A stretch of DNA of 64,000 nucleotides from Methylobacterium sp. J-048 (GTDB taxonomy: Bacteria > Pseudomonadota > Alphaproteobacteria > Rhizobiales > Beijerinckiaceae): NCBI RefSeq assembly GCF_022829515.1, contig NZ_JAKSYL010000150.1, forward strand, positions 1 to 64,000, given 5' to 3'. The notes beneath the pieces were generated by a model. It worked only from the letters and a program-made list of their open reading frames with translations, was not told where the DNA came from and made no database searches. How positions within the stretch are numbered: the first letter of the stretch is position 1; each line of letters starts with the position of its first letter. Shown piece by piece: positions 41,156 to 52,072 of this stretch. The translations under genes were made by a program, and so were the position numbers.

Positions 41156-41916
41156 CCGACATCCTGGTCTGCGGGCGCGGCGGCCGGAGCGAAGAGTTCC
41201 TGCGGCTGCGGATCGGCCCGCTTGCGCCGGATCAGCCACCAGACCCCGGCGAGGTCGAGGAGCCCGACCCAAAGGCGGTCGAACAGGCCGTAATTCGAGA
41301 GTCCGGTGAGCCGGGGCCGGTCGATCACGTCGTGGTGGACCACAAGAAATCCCTCGCGCACCACCAGGGCCGGCATGAACCGGTGCAGGGCGTCGAAATA
41401 GGGCAGCCGGAGATACACGGCGCGGCGAAACACTTTTAAGCCGCAGCCGGTGTCGCGGGTGGCGTCCTTCAGGATGCGCCCGCGCACCCCGTTGGCGATG
41501 CGCGATTGCAGCATCTTGAAGCGCCCGTCCTTGCGCCCGCGCCGCTGCCCCTGGGCGAGGCCGGCTTGCGCGCCGCCCGCCTCCAGGGCGGCGAGCAGGG
41601 CCGGGATGAAGGCCGGGTCGTTCTGGCCGTCGCCGTCGAGGGTCGCGACGATCGGCGCCCGCGCCGCCAGGACGCCGCTGCGCACCGCCGCCGACTGACC
41701 GCCGCCCCGCGCGTGCCGCACCACCCGCAGCCACGGCCGGCCGGCGCGGGCCGCCGCCAGGGCGACCGGCGTGGCGTCGGTGGAGCCGTCGTCGACGTAG
41801 ATCAGCTCGAAGCCGAGGGGCGCGCAGGCGGCCTCGATCTCGGCCACCAGGGGGGCGATGTTGCCGGCCTCGTTCTTCACCGGCACGACGACGCTGAGGT
41901 TCGGGGCGCCGGTCAT
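41149..41916 (-). CDS. GT2 polyprenyl-phosphate glycosyltransferase (DPM1/ArnC-like)
   Basis: A 255-residue inverting GT-A glycosyltransferase: LSVVVPVKNEAGNIAPLVAEI, FELIYVDDGSTDATP, GGQSAAVRSGVLAARAPIVATLDGDGQNDPAFIPALL (the DxD-type motif), and KDATRDTGCGLKVFRRAVYLRLPYFDALHRFMPALVVREG. There is no long C-terminal membrane domain, so it is DPM1-like rather than GtrB-like. It should load a sugar on undecaprenyl phosphate for the ArnT-like enzyme encoded just upstream (four-base overlap). Confidence 0.93.
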   Translation of the reverse strand: MTGAPNLSVVVPVKNEAGNIAPLVAEIEAACAPLGFELIYVDDGSTDATPVALAAARAGRPWLRVVRHARGGGQSAAVRSGVLAARAPIVATLDGDGQNDPAFIPALLAALEAGGAQAGLAQGQRRGRKDGRFKMLQSRIANGVRGRILKDATRDTGCGLKVFRRAVYLRLPYFDALHRFMPALVVREGFLVVHHDVIDRPRLTGLSNYGLFDRLWVGLLDLAGVWWLIRRKRADPQPQELFAPAAAPADQDVGC

Positions 41917-43634
41917 GGGGCCACCGCGTAGGCGGTCACGAACACCCGCCGGCCGGTATTGAGGTTGAAACCCTCGACCTCGGCGAGCGGCGCGGGCGCA
42001 CCCCGCGCCACCGGCCAGGCGGCGTTGAAGTCGTCCCGGTCCCGGGCCTCGACGAACAGCAGCCGGCAGCCGCCCGCCTCCAGGAACTGCCTAGCGGCGG
42101 CGCCGTCCGGCGGCAGGGCGAGGTCGGTGCCGGTGAGGAAGACGAGGCTCGGCTCCCGGTAGCCGAGGCTCGCGACCTGCGGGTTCGGGCAGCTCATCCG
42201 GTCGCGCAGGGCGGCCAGCCGCGGCGAGACCTTCAGGGCCGGGAGCGCACGCTGCGCCACGCCCAGCACCGCCGGCCCGAGCAGGCAGGAGGCGACGATT
42301 CCGAGCACCAGGGCGCGCTCGGGCCTGCCGCCCGCGAAGGCCATCCAGGCCAGAGCCGCGACCGCGCAGGCGGCAGCGAGCAGCGGCAGCGCGGTCCAGG
42401 GGAGCGTATGGCTGTCCAGCCGCCAGCCGGCCAGGCACAGGCCGAGCGTCAGGCCCACGGGGATCGCCGGCACCAGCAGGGCGGTCGCCCGCGCGCCCCG
42501 CAGACGCGGGTCGAGGGCGCCGCGCGAGAGGGCCAGGGCGGTGAGGATCGCGAGCCACGGCATCAGCGGCAGGACATAATGGGGCAGCTTGGTCGGCACC
42601 GCCTCGAAGACCAGCCAGGCCGGCAGCACCGCCGCGATCAGGAACGCGAAGGCCGGCTCGCGCCGGGCGCGCCAGGCGAGCGGCAGGCTCATCGCCGCGA
42701 AGGCCGCGCCCGGCCAGAAGGTCGCGAAGAACGCCAGCGTGTAGGCCCCCGGGGGCGCCCAGTGGCGCTCGGCCGCGCCGCCAACCTTGCCGAGCATGTC
42801 GTGCCCGACCGCCTCGGCGTAGAAGGCGCCGCCGCTCTTCCAGGCGATCGCCGCGAACCACGGCGCCACCAGCAGCAGCGTCAGCGCCAGCCCCGCCCAT
42901 GGCTTCAGGGCGAGCAGCCAGCGGCCCGAGCGCGCGACCACCGACAGGATCAGCGCCGGCAGCACGACGAACAGCGGCACCATCGGCCCCTTGACCAGGA
43001 TGCCGAGCGCCATCCCCAGCCAGAAGGCCGGGAAGACCGCGCGGCCCACGGTTCCGCTGGCCCGGTATGCCAGCCACACCCGGGCGAGCGCCCCGAGGCT
43101 GGCGGTGGCGCAGGCGGCGAGCAGGGCGTCGGTCTTGGCGAGATGCGCCTCGGCCGCGAGCATCAGCCCGGCGCCGTACAGGGCGGCGGCCAGCAGCGCG
43201 AGGCGGCGGGGCAGGAACGCCAGGGCCGCCCAGTAGGCGAGCAGCACCGAAGCGGTGGCGCCGATCAGCGACGGGATCCGGTACAGGGCGATCTGCCGGC
43301 GTGCGTCGGGGACGCCGAGCGCCTCACCCGCCGCCACCGCGGCGGCCTGCGCCCAGTAGATCCCGACCGGCTTCTTGTGCCGGGCCTCCCCCTGGAAGCG
43401 GATGTCGACGAGGTCGCCGCTCTCCAGCATCTGCTTCGAGGCCTGGGCGAAGCGCGGCTCGTCCCGGTCCATCGGCTGCAGCGAGATCTGGCCGGGCAGG
43501 AACAGCAGCAGGCACAAAGCCAGCAGGGCCAGGACGGCGCGGGCATGGGTCAGGCTCAGCGCGTCGAGCCCGCGGCCGGTCCGGTCGACAGAGGCGAGGC
43601 GCGGGACGCCGTCGGCGGAGAGGCTCGTGCTCAT
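41913..43634 (-). CDS. ArnT-like GT39 membrane glycosyltransferase
   Basis: A 573-residue integral membrane transferase of the GT-C type, about a dozen helices. N-terminal loop with the catalytic acidic motif MDRDEPRFAQASKQMLESGDLVDIRFQGEARHKKPVGIYWAQAAAV, which is close to ArnT/PMT consensus. ArnT family enzymes move a sugar from undecaprenyl phosphate to lipid A; other members glycosylate other envelope acceptors. With the GT2 and LAB_N genes next in the operon it forms a lipid-linked-sugar pathway. The exact sugar is not evident. Confidence 0.92.
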   Translation of the reverse strand: MSTSLSADGVPRLASVDRTGRGLDALSLTHARAVLALLALCLLLFLPGQISLQPMDRDEPRFAQASKQMLESGDLVDIRFQGEARHKKPVGIYWAQAAAVAAGEALGVPDARRQIALYRIPSLIGATASVLLAYWAALAFLPRRLALLAAALYGAGLMLAAEAHLAKTDALLAACATASLGALARVWLAYRASGTVGRAVFPAFWLGMALGILVKGPMVPLFVVLPALILSVVARSGRWLLALKPWAGLALTLLLVAPWFAAIAWKSGGAFYAEAVGHDMLGKVGGAAERHWAPPGAYTLAFFATFWPGAAFAAMSLPLAWRARREPAFAFLIAAVLPAWLVFEAVPTKLPHYVLPLMPWLAILTALALSRGALDPRLRGARATALLVPAIPVGLTLGLCLAGWRLDSHTLPWTALPLLAAACAVAALAWMAFAGGRPERALVLGIVASCLLGPAVLGVAQRALPALKVSPRLAALRDRMSCPNPQVASLGYREPSLVFLTGTDLALPPDGAAARQFLEAGGCRLLFVEARDRDDFNAAWPVARGAPAPLAEVEGFNLNTGRRVFVTAYAVAP

Positions 43635-43718
43635 GCCCGGCCGGTCAATCAGGATCGGACGGGAAGGTCAAATGCGCCGTCATCCCTCCGTCATCGCGCG
43701 CGACGACGGCGCAGGCCG

Positions 43719-44909
43719 TCAGGACGCCGCCCGCAGGCGGGCGAAGCCGGCGTCGAGATCGGCCTGGAGGTCGGCGATGTCCTCCAGCCCGATGTGGAAG
43801 CGCAGGGCCGGGCCGCCCGGGGCCCACTGGGTGGCGGTCCGGTAGCCGGCGCAGTCGAACGGGATCACCAGGCTCTCGAAGCCGCCCCAGGAAAAACCCA
43901 TCCCGAACAGCTCCAGCCCGTCCAGCATGGCGGCGACCGCGGCCTCGGGCACCGGCTTGAGGATCACCCCGAACAACCCGGAGGCGCCGGCAAAGTCGCG
44001 CTTCCAGATCGCGTGGCCGGGATCCTCCGGCAGCCCGGGATGCAGCACCCGCAGCACCTCCGGCCGCGCCTGAAACCAGCGGGCCATCTCCAGCCCGACG
44101 CGTCCGTGCTCGCGCAGGCGCAGCGCCATGGTCCGCATGCCCCGGAGCGCCAGGAAGATGTCCTCGGCACCGGCGCAGGGGGCAAGATGATCGAAGGTGC
44201 GCCGCAGTGCCGGGTAATACGCGGCGTTGGCCGAGGCCAGGCCGATCAGAAGGTCGGACCCGCCGCTCAGGTACTTGGTCCCCGCCTCGACCGCGATGTC
44301 GACCCCGCGCGCGTGGGGCGGGAACAGCAGCGGCGTCGCCCAGGTGTTGTCCATGATCACGCAGGCGCCCTGCGCATGCGCGACCTCCGCGATCGCCGGG
44401 ACGTCCTGCATCTCGAAGCTCTGCGAGCCGGGCGCCTCGACCAGCACCGCCTTGGTGTTCGGGCGCATCAGCTCCGCGATGCCGGCCCCCACGGTCGGGT
44501 CGTAATAAGTGACCGCGACGCCGAACCGGGCCAGGACGCCGTCGCAGAACTGCCGGGTCGGGCGGTAGGCCGAGTCGGTCACCAGCAGGTGATCGCCGGC
44601 CGAGACCGCGGCCATCAGGGCGACGGTCAGTGCCGAGAGACCCGAGGGCGTCACCACCGTGCCGGCGGCGCCGGCGAGTTCGGTCCAGGCGTCGGTGAGC
44701 GAGTCCATCGTGGGCGTCGCCGAGGTGCCGTAATTGTAGCGCCCGCGCCGGTGCTTGATCGCGTCGTAGGTCGGGTAGAGCACGGTCGAGCCGCGATAGA
44801 TCGGCGTGTTGACGAAGCCGTGCTGCGCGCCCGGATCCCGGCCCGCATGGACGAGGCAAGTCGCCGCCCCGAATGTTTGCTTCGACTCGGGCTTGGGCGT
44901 CAGGGACAT
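43719..44909 (-). CDS. metC: cystathionine beta-lyase (PLP-dependent)
   Basis: A 396-residue Cys/Met metabolism PLP enzyme: GAATCLVHAGRDPGAQHGFVNTPIYRGSTVLYP, RYNYGTSATPTMDSLTDAW (the YGTxGTPT beta-lyase motif variant), TPSGLSALTVALMAAVSAGDHLLVTDSAYRPTR, VIMDNTWATPLLFPPHARGVDIAVEAGTKYLSGGSDLLIG with the PLP lysine in AGTKYLSG. The YRGSTVLYPTYD start and NYGTSATPT are typical of MetC, which splits cystathionine to homocysteine, rather than MetB. It is encoded alone, with dispersed repeats upstream. Confidence 0.93.
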   Translation of the reverse strand: MSLTPKPESKQTFGAATCLVHAGRDPGAQHGFVNTPIYRGSTVLYPTYDAIKHRRGRYNYGTSATPTMDSLTDAWTELAGAAGTVVTPSGLSALTVALMAAVSAGDHLLVTDSAYRPTRQFCDGVLARFGVAVTYYDPTVGAGIAELMRPNTKAVLVEAPGSQSFEMQDVPAIAEVAHAQGACVIMDNTWATPLLFPPHARGVDIAVEAGTKYLSGGSDLLIGLASANAAYYPALRRTFDHLAPCAGAEDIFLALRGMRTMALRLREHGRVGLEMARWFQARPEVLRVLHPGLPEDPGHAIWKRDFAGASGLFGVILKPVPEAAVAAMLDGLELFGMGFSWGGFESLVIPFDCAGYRTATQWAPGGPALRFHIGLEDIADLQADLDAGFARLRAAS

Positions 44910-45066
44910 TGGGGCTCGACGATCGCGTTGCGCTGCAATGCACGAAGCCCGCCGGTTCGGGCGAGGTCAAGCCTGAGGCGCGATCGAGAGGCTTTCTCGG
45001 CCGACACGGAGGTTGTGCATTCCGTTGGAACTCTGGGACGCACCGGACGGCTGTCAAACCCGCTTT

Positions 45067-45178
45067 GTCATTCCGGGGCGCCGCAGGCGAGCCCGGAATC
45101 CAGAGCCGCTGACAGTGCAAAGTTCTGATCGACCTGCGGTTCTGGATTCCAGGTTCCGCTATGCGGCTCCGGAATGAC
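45067..45178. repeat. dispersed palindrome, 'gtcattccgg...ccggaatgac' type
   Basis: gtcattccgg at 45067-45076 is mirrored by ccggaatgac at 45169-45178; inner arms with cccggaatccaga and tctggattccagg also pair. This is a widely seen Rhizobiales intergenic repeat. It fills much of the 44910-45257 spacer between metC and the HicB-like gene; I see no gene there. Confidence 0.75.
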
Positions 45179-45257
45179 GCGGTGGTTTGAAGGTACGCTG
45201 CCCTTTTCACACCGTGCGGAAGCGATAGTTTCAACGACGCCCGCCAGGAGTATCGCC

Positions 45258-45491
45258 GTGGACATGCTGACCTATCGGGGCTTCTCAGCCCGCGTCGAAT
45301 TCGACGCCGAGGATGGGCTGCTCTTCGGCCAGATCGCCCATATCAACGACGTCATCAGCTTCCACGGCGAGAGCAGACGCGCGCTCGAGGCCGCGTTCCG
45401 CGAAGCGGTCGACGATTATATCGCGCTGCGCCCACCCGGTCCCACCGCTCACGGCTTCTCCGCCGGATCTGAGGTGGCGGCCTCCTCGTAA
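45258..45491 (+). CDS. solo HicB-like protein
   Basis: A 77-residue protein with the HicB fold pattern (LTYRGFSARVEFDAEDGLLFGQIAHINDVISFHGESRRALEAAFREAVDDYIAL). GTG 45258 has AGGAG seven bases upstream. It lacks the C-terminal DNA-binding part of full HicB and has no HicA RNase partner beside it, so it may be a remnant or stand-alone regulator. Its 3' end overlaps the RMF-like gene by 43 bp, convergently. Confidence 0.8.
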   Translation: MDMLTYRGFSARVEFDAEDGLLFGQIAHINDVISFHGESRRALEAAFREAVDDYIALRPPGPTAHGFSAGSEVAASS

Positions 45492-45658
45492 GCTTGCATC
45501 CAGCCGGCATGCTCTTCGGAGCCCTCCGGATAGGGACATTCGCTCGCCGGCTTACCGTAGAGGCGGGCGTTGCGGCCCTGGATGAACGGGCTGTCGCTCG
45601 CGGTGGCCTGGACGTTCGTCAATATCGCCTCCCGAACATTGGCACCCATCCCGGACAC
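45449..45658 (-). CDS. ribosome modulation factor-like protein
   Basis: A 69-residue protein with an RMF-family core: QGRNARLYGKPASECPYPEGSEEHAGWMQAYEEA. E. coli RMF, which makes 100S ribosome dimers in stationary phase, shares 'G..AG..G.....CPY......WL.GW..A'. GTG 45658 (or ATG 45649) starts it. The N terminus (ANVREAILTNVQATASDSPF) lacks RMF's basic stretch, so ribosome binding is not assured. Convergent overlap with the HicB-like gene. Confidence 0.72.
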   Translation of the reverse strand: MSGMGANVREAILTNVQATASDSPFIQGRNARLYGKPASECPYPEGSEEHAGWMQAYEEAATSDPAEKP

Positions 45659-45729
45659 ATGGGGTGAGCTTCGTTAACGGGCCGGCGGGTAATCTGTTGC
45701 CGTCTCAAGTCGCGTTCCGGGTCGTCTGC

Positions 45730-45999
45730 GTGCGTATCCTGCGTTCTCTCTTCGGCGGCGTCCTCGTGCTGGTCTCGACGGCGATCGTCGCCCTCGTCAG
45801 CGCCGACCGGCTCGCCCATCTGGCGCCGCCGGCCGTGGTGCGCGCCGCCCAGGCCGAGCCCTCGGCGACCGGGTCGCTCCCGGCGCCGGTGAAGGCTGCG
45901 CCGGCCCCGAAGGCGGCCGTGCCCAGCATCCCGAACGGCTTCGACACCGAGCGGCTCAACGCCCTGATGCGCGGCGACCCGATCCTGCCGCGGCGCTGA
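45730..45999 (+). CDS. small exported/anchored hypothetical protein
   Basis: The frame from GTG 45730 gives 89 residues: a hydrophobic N-terminal segment (ILRSLFGGVLVLVSTAIVALVSADRL) then an Ala/Pro-rich linker and IPNGFDTERLNALMRGDPILPRR. An upstream start at 45664 in the same frame is possible but lies five bases from the divergent RMF-like start. Likely a membrane-anchored or periplasmic peptide. No family is recognised. Confidence 0.5.
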   Translation: MRILRSLFGGVLVLVSTAIVALVSADRLAHLAPPAVVRAAQAEPSATGSLPAPVKAAPAPKAAVPSIPNGFDTERLNALMRGDPILPRR

Positions 46000-46032
46000 G
46001 CGCGTTCGGAGCTGCGCGCCCCGACACCCCCG

Positions 46033-46055
46033 CCAAAGGGCCGCAGGCCCTTTGG
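46033..46055. repeat. 'ccaaagggcc-gca-ggccctttgg' hairpin element
   Basis: A perfect 10-bp stem with a three-base loop between the hypothetical gene and ntrC, related to the element at 8716-8762 but in opposite orientation (its flank reads acccccgcc). It may double as an ntrC terminator, though no T-run follows. Confidence 0.65.
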
Positions 46056-46062
46056 GAACCCG

Positions 46063-47523
<1,461 letters not shown>

Positions 47524-47571
47524 GACTCTCTACTCAGACCTCCGGCCGGGTGGCCGAAACACAAGGCGACA

Positions 47572-48714
47572 TCACGGATCGACCGCCGATTCGCGCCCGT
47601 CGCGGGCGCTGGACATCGGCAGGAGGATGCGGAACGTCGTGCGGCGGGGGGCGGGATCGCACTCGACGATGCCTCCGTGGTCGCCGACGATCTTGGCCAC
47701 CAATGCAAGTCCGAGGCCGGAGCCCTGGGCCTTGGTGGTCACGAACGGGTCGAACAGGTCGGGCAGCAGCTCGGCCGAGATGCCCGGACCGTTGTCGCGG
47801 ATCGCGACCTCGATCGGCAGGCTGACCCGCTCGCGCGAGCCCGGCACCTGCAGGCGCAGGCCGGTGCGGAACGCCGTGGACAGGGTGATCTCGCCCTCGA
47901 CCGCGTCGGGGCCGATCGCCTCGGCGGCGTTCTTCACGAGGTTCAGGATCACCTGGATCAACTGGTCGCGGCTGCCGAGCACCGGCGGCAGCGACGGATC
48001 GTAGGTCTCGACGAAGCGGATATGGCGCGCGAACCCCGACTGCGCCGAGCGCTTCACCTGATCGAGCACCCCGTGGACGTTGACGGCGCCGCGATCGGAC
48101 GGGCGCTCGTCGCCGAACAGCTCCATCCGCTCGACGATGCGGACGATCCGGTCGGATTCGTCGCAGATCAGCCGGGTGAGCATCCGGTCCTCCTCGGCGC
48201 CGGTGCCCTCCAGGAGCTGCGCGGCGCCGCGGATGCCGGCGAGCGGGTTCTTGATCTCGTGGGCCAGCATCGCGCCGAGCGCCACCATCGAGCGCGCGGC
48301 GCCGCGGTGGGTGAGCTGGCGGTTCATCTTGTCGGCGATGGTGCGCTCCTGGAGCATCATCACCACGGCGTCGTCGTCGTCGGCGAGCGGCGTCGCGAAC
48401 ACGTCGACGCTGCGCTCCAGGCCGAGGCGGGGCTGGGTCAGCTCGACCCGGTACTCGCTGACGCTGGCGCGGCGGCGCCGGACCTCGGCCACGAGCGCGA
48501 TGATCGGCGAGGCGAACGGGATGATGTCGCGCAGGCGGCGGCGCTGCATCAGGCGCGCGGAATAGTCGAAGAACGCCTCCGCGGCGTGGTTGCAATGGAG
48601 GATCCGCTCGTCGCCGCCGATGGTCAGGACCGGCAGCGGCAGGGCGTTGAGCACGGCCTCCCCGGCCGGGGCGCGCCGGCCGCCGGGATCGTGCGGAAAG
48701 GCGTCCTCGCTCAC
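47572..48714 (-). CDS. ntrB: nitrogen regulation sensor kinase NtrB
   Basis: A soluble histidine kinase/phosphatase, 380 residues, that controls NtrC under PII (GlnB) direction. N-terminal PAS ([29 protein letters not shown]), HisKA with the acceptor in [20 protein letters not shown], and HATPase_c ([42 protein letters not shown]). GTG 48714 overlaps the dusB stop (GTGA), so it is co-translated with dusB, and ntrC follows 48 bases after its stop. Confidence 0.95.
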   Translation of the reverse strand: MSEDAFPHDPGGRRAPAGEAVLNALPLPVLTIGGDERILHCNHAAEAFFDYSARLMQRRRLRDIIPFASPIIALVAEVRRRRASVSEYRVELTQPRLGLERSVDVFATPLADDDDAVVMMLQERTIADKMNRQLTHRGAARSMVALGAMLAHEIKNPLAGIRGAAQLLEGTGAEEDRMLTRLICDESDRIVRIVERMELFGDERPSDRGAVNVHGVLDQVKRSAQSGFARHIRFVETYDPSLPPVLGSRDQLIQVILNLVKNAAEAIGPDAVEGEITLSTAFRTGLRLQVPGSRERVSLPIEVAIRDNGPGISAELLPDLFDPFVTTKAQGSGLGLALVAKIVGDHGGIVECDPAPRRTTFRILLPMSSARDGRESAVDP

Positions 48715-49733
48715 GCGGCCTCCCGGACGATCTCGGCAACCCCGAACGCGCGGGCGAGCAACGCCAGCGCCACCTCGGGATCGGTTGTGGTGAGGAGCGC
48801 GGTGCGCTCGGCCGGCTCCAGCGCCCCGCCGGTCTCGGCATAGGCGGCCAGATGCTTGCGGGCGTGGCGCACGCCCATGCGGAGGCCGTAGAGCGACAGC
48901 AGGCCGGCGTAATGCGCGGCCGCCAGCGCGGCCTGCTCGGCCCGGGACGGCGGCTCCGCGGGACGGCCGGTGAGCGCCGCCGCCACCTGTCCGACCAGCC
49001 AGGGCCGCCCGGTGGCCGCCCGCCCGATCATCACCCCGGCCGCGCCGGAGGCCGCGAGGCACGCCCGAGCGCTTGCGAGGTCGACGACGTCGCCGTTGGC
49101 GATCACCGGGATCGACAAAGCCTCGACCACGGGGCGGATCGCGGCCCAGTCGGCCACGCCGGTGTAGAATTGCTGCCGGGTCCGGCCGTGGACGGTGACG
49201 GCGTTGAGCCCGAGCCGCTCGGCCCGGGTCGCGAGATCGACGGCGTTGCGGGTGGCGTCGTCCCAGCCCAGCCGCATCTTGACGGTGACCGGCACCGATA
49301 CCGCGCCGCGCACGGCCGCGAGCAGCCGCTCGGCATGGTCGAGGTCGCGCATCAGCGCCGAGCCCGAGGCGATCCCGGTGACGATCTTGGCCGGGCAGCC
49401 CATGTTCACGTCGATCACGTCGGCCCCGCCCGCCTCGGCGAGCCGGGCGGCCTCGGCCATGGGCTCTGCCTCGCAGCCGGCGAGCTGGACCACGTGCAGG
49501 TCGACGCCCGAGCCGTCCGCCCGCAGGGTCGCCTCGCCGGCGCCGCGGGCGAACTCGCGCGCCGCCACCATCTCGGACACCACCGCGTCGGCGCCGCACC
49601 GTAGGGCGATCCGGCGCATATGCAGGTCGGTGACTCCCGACAGGGGCGCGAGCAGGCAGAGCGGGGCGGAAGAATCCCCCCTACCTGCCGTTCGTCCCCC
49701 GCGCAGCGCGCTTAAATAATGATCAGTCGCCAT
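48711..49733 (-). CDS. dusB: tRNA-dihydrouridine synthase (DusB/NifR3)
   Basis: An FMN-dependent reductase of uridines in the tRNA D-loop, about 340 residues: [85 protein letters not shown] (catalytic Cys in NMGCP), [29 protein letters not shown] and [17 protein letters not shown]. In alphaproteobacteria nifR3/dusB classically heads the ntrBC operon. The start is set at ATG 49733; it diverges from ispDF. Confidence 0.95.
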   Translation of the reverse strand: MATDHYLSALRGGRTAGRGDSSAPLCLLAPLSGVTDLHMRRIALRCGADAVVSEMVAAREFARGAGEATLRADGSGVDLHVVQLAGCEAEPMAEAARLAEAGGADVIDVNMGCPAKIVTGIASGSALMRDLDHAERLLAAVRGAVSVPVTVKMRLGWDDATRNAVDLATRAERLGLNAVTVHGRTRQQFYTGVADWAAIRPVVEALSIPVIANGDVVDLASARACLAASGAAGVMIGRAATGRPWLVGQVAAALTGRPAEPPSRAEQAALAAAHYAGLLSLYGLRMGVRHARKHLAAYAETGGALEPAERTALLTTTDPEVALALLARAFGVAEIVREAA

Positions 49734-49903
49734 TCTGCACAACAATGAGGCAAATGCGGTCCGCTGGCAAGCGGGGGCCGCGCGTTGATTTCGCGCCCTC
49801 CCCCGCTTAAACGACGGGCACCCTCACCGGCAGAGGTTCGGCAGCACGGCAGGCCCGCGCGCCCGCTGCCGTCCGCTTCCCGGTCTCCACGAGTTCGCCG
49901 CCC

Positions 49904-51235
49904 ATGCCCGCCACCGGCACGCCTGCCACCGGACCCGTCGAGACGGGGTCCGGCGTCGCCGCGGTGGTGGTCGCGGCTGGCCGCGGCATCCGCATCGGCG
50001 GCGGCACCCCCAAGCAGTACCGCAGGGTCGGCGGCCAAGCGGTCCTGACCCGGACGCTCGCCGCGCTGGCCGCCCAGGACGCGATCGACCGGATCCAGCC
50101 CGTGATCGCCGCCGACGCCGCGGATTTCTTCCTCAGCTGCCTGGACGAGCTCGCTCCCGAACTCCGAACAAAAATCGGCGCCCCGGTCGAGGGCGGGGCG
50201 ACTCGCCAGCTCTCGGTTCGCGCCGGGCTCGAAGCCCTGGCGGCCGGCGCGGCGCCGGAGATCGTGCTGGTCCACGACGCCGCCCGCCCCTATGTCGACG
50301 CCGCCCTGATCGCCCGGGCGATCGCGGCCGGGCGCGACCACGGCGCCGCGGTGCCCGGCGTGCCGGTGACCGACACGGTCAAGCGCGTCGCCGAGATCGC
50401 CCCCGGCATCGGCCGGGTGCACGAGACCCCGCCTCGGGAGCATCTCCGCGCGGTCCAGACCCCCCAGGCCTTCGCCTTCGCGCCGCTGCTCGGCGCCCAT
50501 CGCGACGCCGCCGTGCAAGGCCTCGACGGCTTCACCGATGACGGGGCGCTCGCCGAATGGGCGGGCTTGCCGGTGGTGGTGTTCGTCGGCGACATCGCCA
50601 ACCGCAAGATCACCCAGCCCGCCGACCTGATCGAGGCGGACCGGGCCTTCGCGTCCGACCCATCCGAATTACCCGCGCCCGGAGCCCGCGCCATGACCGC
50701 CTACGTCACCCGCCTCGGCACCGGCTTCGACGTCCACGCCTTCACGTCCGGCGACCATGTCTGGCTCGGCGGCATCAAGATCCCGGCCGATCGCGGCGTG
50801 CTCGCGCATTCCGACGGCGACGTGGCGCTGCACGCGCTCACCGACGCGCTGCTCGGCGCCATCGCGGACGGCGATATCGGCACCCATTTCCCGCCCTCCG
50901 ACGAGCGCTGGCGCGGTGCTTCGTCCGACCAGTTCCTGGCCCATGCCTGCGGGCTGGTCCGGGCGCGGGGCGGCCGGATCGACCACCTCGACATCACGGT
51001 GCTCGCCGAGGCGCCGCGGATCGGCCAGCACCGGGAGGCGATCCGCGCCCGCATTGCCGCCATCGCCGGCGTGCCGCTGACCGCCGTCTCGATCAAGGCG
51101 ACCACCACGGAAAAACTCGGCTTCGTCGGCCGCGCCGAGGGCCTCGCCGCCCAGGCCGCCGCCACGATCCGCCTGCCCGAGGAGGACGGCCCCGCGCTCG
51201 ACGCCGAGGCCGAGACTGCGATGCGGCAGGGGTGA
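49904..51235 (+). CDS. ispDF: bifunctional IspD/IspF (MEP isoprenoid pathway)
   Basis: A fusion of two MEP-pathway enzymes, 443 residues. IspD part (about 18-235): [57 protein letters not shown] and QTPQAFAF; it adds CTP to MEP. IspF part (from about 267): [64 protein letters not shown] and [23 protein letters not shown] [11 protein letters not shown]; it cyclises CDP-ME-2P. Zn ligands Asp/His of IspF (DVH...) are present. Fused IspDF is typical of alphaproteobacteria. Confidence 0.96.
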   Translation: MPATGTPATGPVETGSGVAAVVVAAGRGIRIGGGTPKQYRRVGGQAVLTRTLAALAAQDAIDRIQPVIAADAADFFLSCLDELAPELRTKIGAPVEGGATRQLSVRAGLEALAAGAAPEIVLVHDAARPYVDAALIARAIAAGRDHGAAVPGVPVTDTVKRVAEIAPGIGRVHETPPREHLRAVQTPQAFAFAPLLGAHRDAAVQGLDGFTDDGALAEWAGLPVVVFVGDIANRKITQPADLIEADRAFASDPSELPAPGARAMTAYVTRLGTGFDVHAFTSGDHVWLGGIKIPADRGVLAHSDGDVALHALTDALLGAIADGDIGTHFPPSDERWRGASSDQFLAHACGLVRARGGRIDHLDITVLAEAPRIGQHREAIRARIAAIAGVPLTAVSIKATTTEKLGFVGRAEGLAAQAAATIRLPEEDGPALDAEAETAMRQG

Positions 51236-51400
51236 GGGGCGCCGACGCTTTCCTCCCCCCCTTTGCGGGGAGGGAAGACGAGCGTGGATCCTGCCTCTGC
51301 CCTTATGCGCCTGTCACGGTTCGCGACCGCTTGGCGTGGGCGGAAGCCCGGCCAACCAGCTATGCCGGCTGGCGCGCCCCACAAGGTCTATCCCACTCAC

Positions 51401-51516
51401 TCCCTCATCCGGAGGTGTGAGCGCAGCGAGCCTCGAAGGAGCCCTCCAGAGATCGCGCGGCCGGCTGGAGGCCTCCTTCGAGGCCTTCGCTTCGCTCCGT
51501 CGCCTCAGGATGAGGG
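51401..51516. repeat. dispersed palindrome, 'ccctcatcc...ggatgaggg' type, copy 1
   Basis: tccctcatccggaggtg on the left and cgcctcaggatgaggg on the right, with inner arms cctcgaaggagccctccag and ctggaggcctccttcgagg. A near-identical element lies at 57255-57367. It occupies the 51236-51572 spacer, which also holds a cctccc...gggagg fragment near 51250. No gene is apparent. Confidence 0.8.
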
Positions 51517-51572
51517 GATTGGTTGGAGGGGCGCCAGTCGTGACCAGGCGAATCCCCTCTCAAAAAAGAAAA

Positions 51573-51971
51573 TCACGCCGCCCGCAGCAGCAGCGCGATC
51601 GCCGCGATGGCGAGCACGGCCAGCGTCAGCAAAATCCCGCCGCCCCGGCAGGCGAACTGGCGGGGGGAGTTGGGCGCGGCGAACATGCCGATCGGGTGGA
51701 GGATGCGGCCGACCAGCAGGGCGATCAGAAGCCCCTGGACGAGGCCGTGGCCGCTACCGCCGGCTTCGAGCAGGCCGACCAGGATCAGCGCCAGCGGGAC
51801 ATATTCCGAAAAATTGGCGTGCGAGCGGACCCGCTTGAGCATGGATTCGTCGCCGCCGTCCCCGAACAGGACGTTGCCGGCGACGCGTGATCCCATCACC
51901 CAGCCGGACAGGCCGAGATACACGAGGGCGAGCAGCGCAGCGTAGAAGGCCGTGGTCGCGGGGAAGATCAT
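51573..51971 (-). CDS. MAPEG family membrane protein
   Basis: A 132-residue protein with four predicted helices: AFYAALLALVYLGLSGWVMGSR, FSEYVPLALILVGLLEAGG, the conserved HANFSEYVP and LVGRILHPIGM motifs, and a C-terminal ILLTLAVLAIAAIALLL. MAPEG proteins in bacteria include glutathione-transferase/YecN-like members; HANFSEYVPLALI is the YecN-type signature. The substrate is unknown. Divergent from pncC. Confidence 0.88.
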   Translation of the reverse strand: MIFPATTAFYAALLALVYLGLSGWVMGSRVAGNVLFGDGGDESMLKRVRSHANFSEYVPLALILVGLLEAGGSGHGLVQGLLIALLVGRILHPIGMFAAPNSPRQFACRGGGILLTLAVLAIAAIALLLRAA

Positions 51972-52072
51972 CGGGTTGGGGTCTCCTGTTGGGGCGGCCG
52001 GTCCTTGAGCCGGGGCCTACCTTGCGGCACAACACGAGATAGGGCGCTCCGGCCCAGGGCGAGCCTCGCGCG

